This document shows, piece by piece, positions 35,071 to 43,169 of a stretch of DNA of 64,000 bases. The translations under genes were made by a program, and so were the position numbers. Source of the stretch: an uncultured Erythrobacter sp. Its GTDB lineage: Bacteria > Pseudomonadota > Alphaproteobacteria > Sphingomonadales > Sphingomonadaceae. Each line of letters opens with the position of its first letter. Positions within the stretch are counted from its first letter, which is position 1. The stretch lies in the NCBI GenBank assembly GCA_937899785.1, contig CALCCG010000153.1, forward strand, positions 62,001 through 126,000. The letters are read 5' to 3'. The notes under the pieces were generated by a model. It worked only from the letters and a program-made list of their open reading frames with translations, searched no databases and was not told the DNA's origin.

Positions 35071-36681
35071 CTAGCCCGCAGCCTCGTCGGCCAGTTTTTG
35101 CGCGACCTTATAGTCTGGCTTTCCGTTGTTAAGCCTCAAGGACTGGCTCGTCATCACGTAAAGACGCGGGATCTTGTAGCCCGCCAAGCCGTCTCGTGCG
35201 CAGCTGTCGAGCGCCTCTTCGCGTACGTCTCCTTCGGGTTGGACCACCGCGACGACCTTGCGGCCAAAGCGCGGATCGGGAAGGCTGACGACGCGCGCGT
35301 CTTTTACCCCGGGATGTTCGAGGAGCACAGCCTCGACCTCTTCGGGGAAGACCTTCTCGCCGCCAGTGTTGATGCACAGATTGTCGCGCCCAATGAACTC
35401 CAGCGAACCGTCGGCCGCCCAGCGCGCGCGATCGCCGGTCATAAGCCAGCGCTTGCCATCAATTACGGGGAAGGTCTGGGCGTTCTTTTCGTCCTCGCCA
35501 AGGTAGCCGAGCGGCAAAGGGCCGGTTCGCGCCACGATGCCGACGCCGTCGCTATCCCGCTCAATCTCTTTGAGGTTTTCGTCAAACAGCTTGGTTTCGC
35601 GCCCAGGCAACGCGGAGAATTTCCCGCCCCCCGTCGACCCGGCGGCGGTTGTAATAACGACGGCTGTGCCCGAACTCTCGCTTGATCCGAGCGCGTCAAT
35701 GACGACCAAATGCGGCGCGTGCTTTATCAGGCGCTGCTTAAGGTCGGCCGAAAAAATCGCTCCGGAACTGGTCACATTGCGCAGGGTTGCCAACGCTTCA
35801 GCGCTATCGGGCCGTGTGTCGAGCTCGTTCGCGATGGGTAAGGCAAACGCGTCTCCAACAATAAAAATTCCCCTTGCGCCAATTCGCGCGACTTCATCGA
35901 TAGCGAGGCCCGCGTCGAACTTGGCGGACGGCAGCAGCGCCAGCGTGCCGCCCTTCAGGAGGTGAATAACGCCGGTGAACTGACCCGCGCCGTGCATTAA
36001 AGGGCTGAGCAAGAGAAGCGGCGATGCCGTTGCCGGATGACTAGGGTCAATCCTTGTAGCCTCGGCAACATGAGCCGCAAAAGACGTCGCAACAAATGGC
36101 GGGGAATCTGGCCCTCTTTGCCAGACCGAGACGCTAAACGCCTGCCAAGCTTCGATCATTGGCCACATCACCGCCTTTGGCATGCCGGTTGTCCCGCCAG
36201 TAGCGGTGAGGAACAGCGCCTCCCGATCTTCGTGGATAGTGAAATCGGCGGGCAGTTCGTGTGCCTGCATTGCCTCCCAGTCCGGCGATCCCACATTTAC
36301 GCTCAGCGTGCCACTTGGCATGGCAGCGATGCCTGGCTCAGCAAAGTCGCTCTCGGTAAAAAGGGCGCGTAGACAAAAACGAGCAAAGATATCCTCCAGC
36401 TCGCGAGCTTTGTAGTGGTAGTTGACATTAACCGGCGTGACCCCGGCCTTCACACAGCCAAAGTAGGCGAGCAGATAGTCTGGCGTGTTGCGCAACATCT
36501 GCCCGGCAACATCACCTGGCTTTAGGCCCTTCGCATGCAAGGCGGCAGCGATGGCATCGGTTTTTGTATCGAGCTCCGCCCAAGTCAGAACGCGCTCACC
36601 CTGCACGATTGCTGGACGTTCGGGCTCGATCGATGCCGCAAGCGCCTTGAGCGCGAAACCGAAATTCTCACCAAACCACAT
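35071..36681 (-). CDS. Acyl-CoA synthetase (AMP-forming), FadD-like
   Basis: CoA ligase of 536 residues. Its P-loop is TATGGTTGMPKAVMW, followed by DALGSSESSGTA, TGDRARWAADGSLEFIGR and the hinge with NTGGEKVFPEEVE. The acyl-adenylate Lys is in NNGKPDYKVAQ near the C-terminus. All domains are intact, unlike the interrupted ligase at 16987. ATG at 36681 is preferred because it has an upstream GGGAG and fits family length; the frame opens 19 codons earlier. It resembles the FadD group acting on steroid or cyclic carboxylates. It is divergent from the LuxR-type regulator. Confidence 0.9.
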   Translation of the reverse strand: MWFGENFGFALKALAASIEPERPAIVQGERVLTWAELDTKTDAIAAALHAKGLKPGDVAGQMLRNTPDYLLAYFGCVKAGVTPVNVNYHYKARELEDIFARFCLRALFTESDFAEPGIAAMPSGTLSVNVGSPDWEAMQAHELPADFTIHEDREALFLTATGGTTGMPKAVMWPMIEAWQAFSVSVWQRGPDSPPFVATSFAAHVAEATRIDPSHPATASPLLLLSPLMHGAGQFTGVIHLLKGGTLALLPSAKFDAGLAIDEVARIGARGIFIVGDAFALPIANELDTRPDSAEALATLRNVTSSGAIFSADLKQRLIKHAPHLVVIDALGSSESSGTAVVITTAAGSTGGGKFSALPGRETKLFDENLKEIERDSDGVGIVARTGPLPLGYLGEDEKNAQTFPVIDGKRWLMTGDRARWAADGSLEFIGRDNLCINTGGEKVFPEEVEAVLLEHPGVKDARVVSLPDPRFGRKVVAVVQPEGDVREEALDSCARDGLAGYKIPRLYVMTSQSLRLNNGKPDYKVAQKLADEAAG

Positions 36682-36772
36682 GCCACGCTCCCGCAACGAT
36701 CCTATCGGCAGCCTTTGGTTTTGCCGACTATTCCGCAAAAATTCCGCCTAACCGGCGTTTGACCACAATTCC

Positions 36773-36809
36773 CCTACGTAAAGTGTGAGGCATTTGGACA
36801 AAAATGAGG
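36773..36809 (+). promoter_or_regulatory. Recurrent AAAGTGT element and TGAGG repeat before luxR
   Basis: CCTACGTAAAGTGTGAGGC (36773-36791) matches the element before the second Rieske gene (38382-38400). It is followed by CAAAAATGAGG (36799-36809), also echoed there as TCAAAATGAGGG. It lies 60 bases before the regulator start in the divergent space with the CoA ligase and may be an autoregulatory operator. Confidence 0.4.
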
Positions 36810-36852
36810 TATCATCCGGAATCGGGAAGAGCAGGAGAGGAGAGAGCCGCAA

Positions 36853-37662
36853 ATGGCCACCAACGTAGTCGAGCTTCGCACGCCTCAGGGCAAAGAGACC
36901 ATGGAGCGTCTGCTCCAGCAGGTTACCATTGGCTGCACAGAAGACATTTATGACGCCGCGCAAGCGCTGGCGCGAATTGCGCAAGAACGCGGAATGCAGG
37001 TTGCCGTGTGCGACGACATTTCATCTAAGGAGCCAATGGTCGACGCTGATGGCACTATTTTGAACGCCGACGTTTTTCGTTGGCTCGATGATGGGGCGCG
37101 CTGGTGGGAGGATCATCGCCTCGCTCTGCATTCGCCGCTTCCGCGCGCTTGTCGCTACGAGAGCGAGCCATTTTGGGTGAATCAGCACGGGTTCAACACG
37201 CATTGGCGCAACTCGTATCTGGACGAACTCGACTTGTCGGATTTTGAGCGACGTTCGTTGTGCAAGGCGGCGATAGTAATACCGGTTCATCTGCCGTTCG
37301 GTCAGATTTCCGCGAGCAGCTTCATCAGCGTAGATCGCGATCGCGAAGATCTATCGGATGAGTTTGCGCTTTACGGCACCCTTTTCGCGCAAGTGATCCA
37401 ACGTTTTGTAGCCGGCTATGTCCAAGCGCATCGCACCAAGCGGCGCATTCCGTCGGACTGCGTTTTGTCAAAGCGCGAGGTTGAATGCTTGCGCTGGGCC
37501 GCGATTGGCAAGACCGACCGCGAAATCAGCATGATCCTGGAACGCAGCCACGCTACGATCCGCTATCATATCCACCGCGCTGGCGAGAAACTTGAAAGCG
37601 TGAACCGCGCTCAGACGATCTTCAAAGCGGGCCAATTGGGGTATCTCGGGGCGTCTGACTGA
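36853..37662 (+). CDS. LuxR-family transcriptional regulator (solo)
   Basis: A 269-residue regulator. Residues about 20-180 form an autoinducer-binding-like domain with RWWEDHRLALHSPLPRACRY. Residues about 200-265 form the HTH: VLSKREVECLRWAAIGKTDR, EISMILERS, and YHIHRAGEKLESVNRAQ. No synthase gene is present, so it is a LuxR solo; its ligand may be a catabolic intermediate rather than a homoserine lactone. GGAGAGGAGAG precedes the ATG. As the only regulator in the island it is the first candidate to control the units bearing the AAAGTGT element. Confidence 0.88.
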   Translation: MATNVVELRTPQGKETMERLLQQVTIGCTEDIYDAAQALARIAQERGMQVAVCDDISSKEPMVDADGTILNADVFRWLDDGARWWEDHRLALHSPLPRACRYESEPFWVNQHGFNTHWRNSYLDELDLSDFERRSLCKAAIVIPVHLPFGQISASSFISVDRDREDLSDEFALYGTLFAQVIQRFVAGYVQAHRTKRRIPSDCVLSKREVECLRWAAIGKTDREISMILERSHATIRYHIHRAGEKLESVNRAQTIFKAGQLGYLGASD

Positions 37663-37717
37663 TTGGAATTGGGGGCGTTTGTTCCCTCATATGCCCATGA
37701 CAGGGAGGAAACTTCAA

Positions 37718-37748
37718 GGCGGGCGCTTAGTGTACCCTTACGCCCGCC
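37718..37748. terminator. GC-rich hairpin between convergent genes
   Basis: GGCGGGCG (37718-37725) pairs with CGCCCGCC (37741-37748) around a 15-base loop, between the ends of the LuxR gene and the opposing VOC gene. On the minus strand the stem is followed by TTGAAGTTT, so it probably ends the VOC transcript. It could serve both. Confidence 0.5.
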
Positions 37749-37769
37749 GCGCGGCCTTCAACGTCACAA

Positions 37770-38309
37770 TCAACCGAGCTTTCGCAAAGGCTCGCGGCCG
37801 TCCCATCCAATGCCCGCTTGCTTAATCATCTCGAACAAGGCCGGACTTTCTGGGCTGGGCTGGAGAATTTCCACCAGGCTCCCCGCGCCCGGCCCCGGAT
37901 CGACGTAGATGACGCGGCTTTCTCCAAGTGAGCCTTCGATTAGCACTTCGGCCCCGCTGGCCTCGCTGGCGATATAGGCCTCGCCGATGTCATCAACCAA
38001 TAAGCAGGTGTGATGCAACCCGCCCCCCAACCCGTCAGCGTATTCGCCAGTGTAAATCGAGGGGTGCGTGTCGCGCGGGCGGATGAGCTCGACCTGCAGG
38101 TCCCCCCAATAGGCCAGCGCGAGGTCGAAATGCGCATCGGTCGGTTTGCCTTTGTATTTCATCCCTTCGAGGTGAATTCCTTCCATAAGAAAGAACGGGC
38201 CGACCCCCATTGTCTGAGTCCAATGGGCCACGGCCGCCCCAAAATCCGTCGGGACAAAGGCAATCTGCATGATCTCGCCAAGGCTTGCGATGCCGGTTCG
38301 CACTGTCAT
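37770..38309 (-). CDS. VOC (glyoxalase-like) metalloprotein
   Basis: A 179-residue protein of the vicinal oxygen chelate fold. EIMQIAFVPTDFGAAVAHWT is the first beta-alpha unit, LGGGLHHTCLLVDDIGEA the second with the metal-ligand His pair, and VIYVDPGPGAGSLVEIL the Glu-bearing last strand. GGGAAGAG precedes the ATG at 38309; the open frame continues upstream without homology. Members include ring-cleavage dioxygenases, epimerases and lactoylglutathione lyases. Here it may act on an oxygenated intermediate. It is divergent from the second Rieske gene. Confidence 0.82.
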   Translation of the reverse strand: MTVRTGIASLGEIMQIAFVPTDFGAAVAHWTQTMGVGPFFLMEGIHLEGMKYKGKPTDAHFDLALAYWGDLQVELIRPRDTHPSIYTGEYADGLGGGLHHTCLLVDDIGEAYIASEASGAEVLIEGSLGESRVIYVDPGPGAGSLVEILQPSPESPALFEMIKQAGIGWDGREPLRKLG

Positions 38310-38381
38310 TTTCGCTCTTCCCACTCTCGAATCCGCTAGGGCAATTCTCGCTAAGCTTGTGCGATAACCGACGATGCGAAC

Positions 38382-38440
38382 ACTCCACAAAGTGCGAGGC
38401 CTACGCCCCGCCGTGCGCAAAATGGGATCAAAATGAGGGT
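38382..38440 (+). promoter_or_regulatory. Recurrent element before the second Rieske gene
   Basis: ACTCCACAAAGTGCGAGGC (38382-38400) and TCAAAATGAGGG (38429-38440) repeat, in the same order, the two elements before the LuxR gene. The Rieske start lies seven bases after the second. Candidate operator and ribosome-site region. Confidence 0.4.
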
Positions 38441-38446
38441 GCAATC

Positions 38447-39865
38447 ATGAATGAGATCAAGGATCTGGACAGGGATAGCCGTTGCCCCGGATTGAGCTAC
38501 ACCGACATGTTGAACGGGGATACGCGCACACCGCCCGATTACCTCTTTGAGGAAACAAATCTTGAAATGTCGGATGATCCCATCCCTGTGAGCGCGTATA
38601 TCTCGGAGGATTACGCAAAGGCAGAACGCGAGAAAATGTGGCCCAATGTGTGGCAGTTTGCCGCGCGCGAAGATGAAATGCCCGACCCGGGCGACACCGT
38701 GGTCTACAACATCAACGACAAGAGCTTCCTGCTGGTTCGGCAGAAGGACGGCGCCGTAAAGGCGTTCTATAACGCCTGCCTGCATCGCGGTCGCAAGCTG
38801 CGCACGGAATGCGGTCCCTCGATCCAATTGCGCTGCCCTTTTCATGGGTTCACCTGGCGCAATGACGGATCGCTTAAAGAAATCCCGTCCAACTGGGACT
38901 TCAAGCATCTCAAAGGCAAGGACATGGATCTGCCTGAGGCGCGCGTTGAGTTGTGGCAGGGTTTCGTAATGATCACCGAGAACCACGACCTACCCGATTT
39001 CAAAACCTGGCTTGGACCGGCGGCCGAGCACTATGAGCGCTACGATTTTGAAAACCGCTACACCGGTATGTGGGTGCAAAAGAAGTTTCCCGCCAATTGG
39101 AAGGCCACCGCAGAGGCCTTCATGGAAGCCTGGCATTCGATCACCACGCACCCGCAGTTGCTCGGCTTTCTGGGCGATGCCAACACGCGCTACGATCTGA
39201 TCGGTGATCACTTCAACCGGGCGATCACGCCCTCGGGCGTGCTAAGCCCCCATATTAAAGGCAAGGGCTCCGATTACGTGCTTGAGAAAATGAACGAATT
39301 CTCAGGCGGCGATGATGCCGAAACCAACCGTCGTTTCAACGCGAGCGAGGGCGAAGCCGGCTTTGACCCAGAAGACCCTCTGGCCGCGCGGCGCGTCCTC
39401 GCCGAGGCCGGTCGCCAGGGATTTACCGAGCAATACGGATATGACTATTCGGACGCTTCGGACAGCGAAATCCTCGACAATTTTACTTACAATATCTTCC
39501 CCAATTTCGCCCCATGGATCGGATTCCTGCCCACGCTCGTCTATCGCTGGTTGCCTGGTGAAACCTGTGATGAAAGCATCATGGAAATCCGCCTGCTCTT
39601 CCCCACGCCCAAGGGCGAGGAACGCCCCCGCGCGGTGGAGATGACCTACATTCCCGATGGTGAGCCGTTCTCGAGCGCAGCGGACAAGATGGGCCCGCAG
39701 CTCGCCAATGTGTTCGATCAAGACATGGCCAACCTGCCCTATGTGCAAGAGGGTATGAAGACGCTCAAAAGTGGGCAGATGGAATTGGGCACCTATCAGG
39801 AAAGCCGAGTGCGCCACTTTTACGAGACCATGCAGAAATACCTGAACGGCAAGGTGCCAGCGTAA
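38447..39865 (+). CDS. Rieske non-heme iron oxygenase, alpha subunit
   Basis: Terminal oxygenase subunit of 472 residues. Rieske ligands are Cys111/His113 (CLHRGRKL) and Cys130/His133 (CPFHGF). The catalytic iron ligands are His230 and His235 in AWHSITTHPQ. It is longer than the first Rieske protein (409 residues), with an N-terminal arm of about 45 residues and an insertion near 300-340 (QYGYDYSDASDSEI). The ATG at 38447 follows GAGGGT. No beta subunit or ferredoxin is nearby. It likely acts on a different position or substrate from the first Rieske enzyme. Confidence 0.9.
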   Translation: MNEIKDLDRDSRCPGLSYTDMLNGDTRTPPDYLFEETNLEMSDDPIPVSAYISEDYAKAEREKMWPNVWQFAAREDEMPDPGDTVVYNINDKSFLLVRQKDGAVKAFYNACLHRGRKLRTECGPSIQLRCPFHGFTWRNDGSLKEIPSNWDFKHLKGKDMDLPEARVELWQGFVMITENHDLPDFKTWLGPAAEHYERYDFENRYTGMWVQKKFPANWKATAEAFMEAWHSITTHPQLLGFLGDANTRYDLIGDHFNRAITPSGVLSPHIKGKGSDYVLEKMNEFSGGDDAETNRRFNASEGEAGFDPEDPLAARRVLAEAGRQGFTEQYGYDYSDASDSEILDNFTYNIFPNFAPWIGFLPTLVYRWLPGETCDESIMEIRLLFPTPKGEERPRAVEMTYIPDGEPFSSAADKMGPQLANVFDQDMANLPYVQEGMKTLKSGQMELGTYQESRVRHFYETMQKYLNGKVPA

Positions 39866-39925
39866 GAGCGGGGCGCGGCAAACTCAGAACTGCAAAGAAG
39901 TGGGGCGCGCCAAGATATCGGCTCG

Positions 39926-40156
39926 CTATTCGATCGTACCGATCAAATCGCCGACCTTATAGGTTTCCCCCTCTTCGCCCGTCGGCCGAATAACGCCGCT
40001 GGCCTGGGCTTCGATCTCAACGGTCGTCTTGTCGGTTTCGGCGGTGTAGATGATCTCTCCCTTCGTCACCGTCTCGCCGTCTCCGAACATCCACTCGGCC
40101 AGCACAACCTCGGTCGCGCTCATGCCAAGCTTTGGAATGCGGATTTCTTCAGCCAT
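39926..40156 (-). CDS. Free-standing lipoyl domain protein
   Basis: A 76-residue protein consisting of a single biotinyl/lipoyl-attachment domain. ETDKTT places the modified Lys at position 43 in the tight turn, and YKVGDLIGTIE closes the barrel. Its gene lies five bases after E1beta, completing an E1alpha-E1beta-lipoyl operon. In normal complexes the domain is the N-terminus of E2. Here the E2 core with two subunit-binding domains is 34 kb away at 4875-5975 and lacks it, so this protein likely acts as a mobile acyl carrier in trans. Confidence 0.9.
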   Translation of the reverse strand: MAEEIRIPKLGMSATEVVLAEWMFGDGETVTKGEIIYTAETDKTTVEIEAQASGVIRPTGEEGETYKVGDLIGTIE

Positions 40157-40161
40157 GCAGG

Positions 40162-41148
40162 TCAGTCCCTTCCCATCGACGCTTTGATCTGTTCAACAAT
40201 CTCACCCTTGGTCGGGATCCAGGCCTGTTCGAGATGCGTGGCGAAAGGGACGGCGGCGAAGGTGCCGCCAATGCGGCGTACCGGGCCTTTGAGATCACCC
40301 CAGCATTTCTCCTGGATGTTGGCAGCAAGTTCAGCGCCGGTCCCGAACGGCCGCACCGCTTCGTGCAAAGTGAGGGCGCGGCCCGTTTTTCGCACGCTCG
40401 CCAGCACAGTGGCTTCGTCATAAGGCGCGATCGTGCGCAAATCGACGACCTCTGCGCTGATGCCTTCTTTCTCGAGCTCGCCAGCGACCTCAAGCGCGTC
40501 CAACACTGTGCGCCCGTAGGTGATAAGGCTGATGTCCGAACCCTCCTTGGGAACCGAGGCCTTGCCCAATGGCACACGATAATCAACGCCGGGATCTTCC
40601 GACTTGAGATTGTAGCAAAGGATATTCTCGATAAAGACGACCGGGTCGTTTGCCTCGATTGCGGAGCGCATCAAGCCGCGCGCGTCCGCAGCGTTGGATG
40701 GGGTCACCACATGCATGCCCGCGACATGTGCGAACCACGCCTCCAGCATGTCGGAGTGTTGCCCCCCAAAGCCCACTCCAACGCCCGTCGTGGTGCGGAT
40801 CACGATCGGGCACGGGGTCTGACCGCCACTCATAAACCGCAGTTTCGCCGCGTGGTTGACGATTTGGTCCATGCAAACGCCGACAAAGTTCATCAGCATA
40901 ATTTCAGCAATGGGACGTTGCCCTGCCAGGGCCGCGCCAACGGCTGCGCCAATAATCGCCGTCTCGGAAATGGGCGTCGCGCGGATACGATTCTCGCCAT
41001 ACTTCTCCGTCAGGCCCGAGGTGATCTTGAAAACCCCACCACCCTGCTTCGCCGCAACATCCTCGCCTAGACAAAACACGCCATCATCTACGGCCATAGC
41101 CTCATCGATGGCCTTGTTGAGGGCCTCGGTCATAGTGATCTCAGCCAT
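40162..41148 (-). CDS. 2-oxo-acid dehydrogenase E1 beta subunit
   Basis: A 328-residue transketolase-like beta subunit. The N-terminal pyrimidine-binding domain has LGEDVAAKQGG, ATPISETAIIGAAVGAALAG and GGQHSDMLEAWFAHVAG. The C-terminal domain has SLITYGRTVLDALE and TLHEAVRPFGTGAELAA. It forms the alpha2beta2 thiamine-diphosphate enzyme with the product of the next gene upstream. It shares one base with the E1alpha stop (TAATG on the minus strand). It is most like acetoin or pyruvate dehydrogenase E1 in general; the substrate is not fixed by sequence. Confidence 0.92.
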   Translation of the reverse strand: MAEITMTEALNKAIDEAMAVDDGVFCLGEDVAAKQGGGVFKITSGLTEKYGENRIRATPISETAIIGAAVGAALAGQRPIAEIMLMNFVGVCMDQIVNHAAKLRFMSGGQTPCPIVIRTTTGVGVGFGGQHSDMLEAWFAHVAGMHVVTPSNAADARGLMRSAIEANDPVVFIENILCYNLKSEDPGVDYRVPLGKASVPKEGSDISLITYGRTVLDALEVAGELEKEGISAEVVDLRTIAPYDEATVLASVRKTGRALTLHEAVRPFGTGAELAANIQEKCWGDLKGPVRRIGGTFAAVPFATHLEQAWIPTKGEIVEQIKASMGRD

Positions 41149-42116
41149 TAAGCCGTCTCCTCAAGCACGTCTTTGTAGATTTCGTCGGTGTCCGGAAGCG
41201 GCGCGTCGAGCGCGTGCCGGACAGCAGCGTCGATATCGGCGTCGATCTGGGCAACGACCGCGTCGAGTTCTTCCTCGGTGAATTGGCGTTCCAGCATCAC
41301 CTTGCGCAGCTTGGGCAGCGGGTCCTCCGCCTGCATCTCCGCGAGGTGCTCCTCGGGCATGTACGAGAAGTCCGAGCCAAAGAAGTGTCCCATCATGCGG
41401 TAACACATGGCCTCGACCAGGACCGGTCCCTTGCCGCTGCGGGCGTGCTCGACGGCTTCTTCCATCGCGGGGTAGATCTGGTTCACATCGTTGCCATCGA
41501 CGGTGCCGCCTTTCATCCCGTAGGCTGCCGCGCGGCTCCCGATATTGGGGCTGTCGGTGTGGTCAGCGTAGGCTGTGTGTTCGCCATAACGGTTGTTCTG
41601 GCACAGGAAGATGACGGGCAGTTTGTAGAGCTGCGCCATGTTCATCGCTTCGTGGAAGCCGCCAATATTGGCCGCGCCGTCGCCAAAGCTGACCAGCGTC
41701 ACCTTGCCATCGCCGTTATTCTGGCTCGCCATCGCAAGCCCGTTGGCGATCGGCAAGCCGCTGCCTACGACGCCGGTCGTCACCATGATCCCGGTGTCGG
41801 GATCGGTGATGTGCATCGTACCGCCTTTGCCTTTGCAGGTGCCCGTGGCTTTGCCGAGGCATTCGCCCCACCACTTTTCCATCGGGATGCCCTTGGCCGT
41901 CTGTTCGCCCTGGCCGCGATAGGTGCACACGACGTAGTCTTCGGGCTCAAGCGCAGCCATGGCGGCGGCCGAGACCAGTTCTTGCCCACGCACGCAGTAG
42001 TACATCACGGCGACCTTGCCCTGCATCAGCAGCTCGCGGAACTTCTCATCCGTTCGGTTCACCTTCATCGTGCGGGTGTAAATATCGAGCAGCTTCTTGC
42101 GATCGATTTCAGCCAT
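41148..42116 (-). CDS. 2-oxo-acid dehydrogenase E1 alpha subunit
   Basis: A 322-residue thiamine-diphosphate-binding alpha subunit. The ThDP motif runs from GDG (145-147, FGDGAANIGGFHEAMN) to NN (174-175, FLCQNNRYGEH). MHITDPDTGI is the active-site His loop, and HTDSPNIGSRAAAYGMKGG the conserved phospholoop region. It decarboxylates a 2-oxo acid and passes the acyl group to the lipoyl protein. First gene of the E1alpha-E1beta-lipoyl operon, 48 bases downstream of an SDR on the same strand. No E3 dihydrolipoamide dehydrogenase is in the window. Confidence 0.92.
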   Translation of the reverse strand: MAEIDRKKLLDIYTRTMKVNRTDEKFRELLMQGKVAVMYYCVRGQELVSAAAMAALEPEDYVVCTYRGQGEQTAKGIPMEKWWGECLGKATGTCKGKGGTMHITDPDTGIMVTTGVVGSGLPIANGLAMASQNNGDGKVTLVSFGDGAANIGGFHEAMNMAQLYKLPVIFLCQNNRYGEHTAYADHTDSPNIGSRAAAYGMKGGTVDGNDVNQIYPAMEEAVEHARSGKGPVLVEAMCYRMMGHFFGSDFSYMPEEHLAEMQAEDPLPKLRKVMLERQFTEEELDAVVAQIDADIDAAVRHALDAPLPDTDEIYKDVLEETA

Positions 42117-42164
42117 TGGATCGGGCCTTTCAGAATTGGAATGGGCAGAGGCGAAGCGCCAAGA

Positions 42165-42929
42165 TCAGAACTGGACGCGCTGCGTAAAGCCGCCGTCGAT
42201 CACGATGTTTGATCCCGTCATGTACGGTACGGCTGGGCTCGCCACGAAGACGATGCCCTTGGCGACCTCTTCGTCGTTGCCGAACCGTCCCATCGGCATT
42301 TTCGCCAGCGTGCCCTCGTAAAGCTCGGGCATCACGCCTTTGATCACCTCCCAGTTGCCTCCGGGATATTCAATCGCGCCGGGCGACACTGTGTTCACCC
42401 GGATGCCTTGCGGGGCGAGCGCCTGCGAGAGCTGCGAACCGTAAGTGATCAGCGCGGCTTTGAGCGCGTTAAAGGCTTGCGGTTGGATAAAGGTTTCGAG
42501 CGCCGCGGTCGAACTCATGAAGACGATCGAGCCGCTGTCGGACTGCGCGAGATGCGGCGTGAGAACCTCTACCGCGTTGACTGCCCCCATAATGTCCATG
42601 TCGAGGGCGTTTTGCCAATCGCCGGTACCGCCTGTGCCAGAACTCGATGCGGTGTGGATGAAGATATCGCACCCACCAAGCTCCGCGGCGGCCTTTTCCA
42701 GCCAGGCTTTGTAAGCGTCGCCCCCGGAAGCCATATCGAACACTTCAGCGAAAACCTTGCCCGACCCAGCGGCACCGATTTCACTTTTTGCCGCTTCGAT
42801 CTTGTCATCCTTTCGGCTGAAGAACGCGACATCTGCGCCTTCGGCAGCGAAAAGCTTGAGTGACGCAAGCCCCAGCCCGTGCGCGCCGCCATTCATAATG
42901 ACTTTCTTCCCGTGAAGTCCCAGGTCCAT
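42165..42929 (-). CDS. SDR-family protein with Phe in place of the catalytic Tyr
   Basis: A 254-residue SDR-fold protein. NGGAHGLGLAS replaces the classical TGxxxGxG by NG, and SRKDD after the second strand favours NADP(H). The catalytic Ser is present in FMSSTAALE. At the exact spacing for Tyr the sequence is QAFNALKAAL, so Tyr is replaced by Phe while Lys is kept. YMTGSNIVIDGGFTQ is a normal C-terminus. It may be inactive, structural, or use another acid. It is upstream of and co-oriented with the E1 genes, so it likely belongs to their operon. Confidence 0.87.
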   Translation of the reverse strand: MDLGLHGKKVIMNGGAHGLGLASLKLFAAEGADVAFFSRKDDKIEAAKSEIGAAGSGKVFAEVFDMASGGDAYKAWLEKAAAELGGCDIFIHTASSSGTGGTGDWQNALDMDIMGAVNAVEVLTPHLAQSDSGSIVFMSSTAALETFIQPQAFNALKAALITYGSQLSQALAPQGIRVNTVSPGAIEYPGGNWEVIKGVMPELYEGTLAKMPMGRFGNDEEVAKGIVFVASPAVPYMTGSNIVIDGGFTQRVQF

Positions 42930-43169
42930 CGCTCACTCTCCCATTGGTCTTGAATTCCAGAGTCAGGGATAGCGGAGCATGACGCACAAGCGCACTCGTC
43001 AAAAATGGGGAGGTGCCAATGGGATCGGGAAGGCGCGAATGCGCTCAGACCACCGATAGGTGATGGGTGCTTGTGACTAATAGTTTTTGCAATGACCCAG
43101 ACCCACAGGCGTCATCTAGGAAAGGTCACGCCACGACGTCGACCGTCATGAACGCATCGGACCGCAGGG

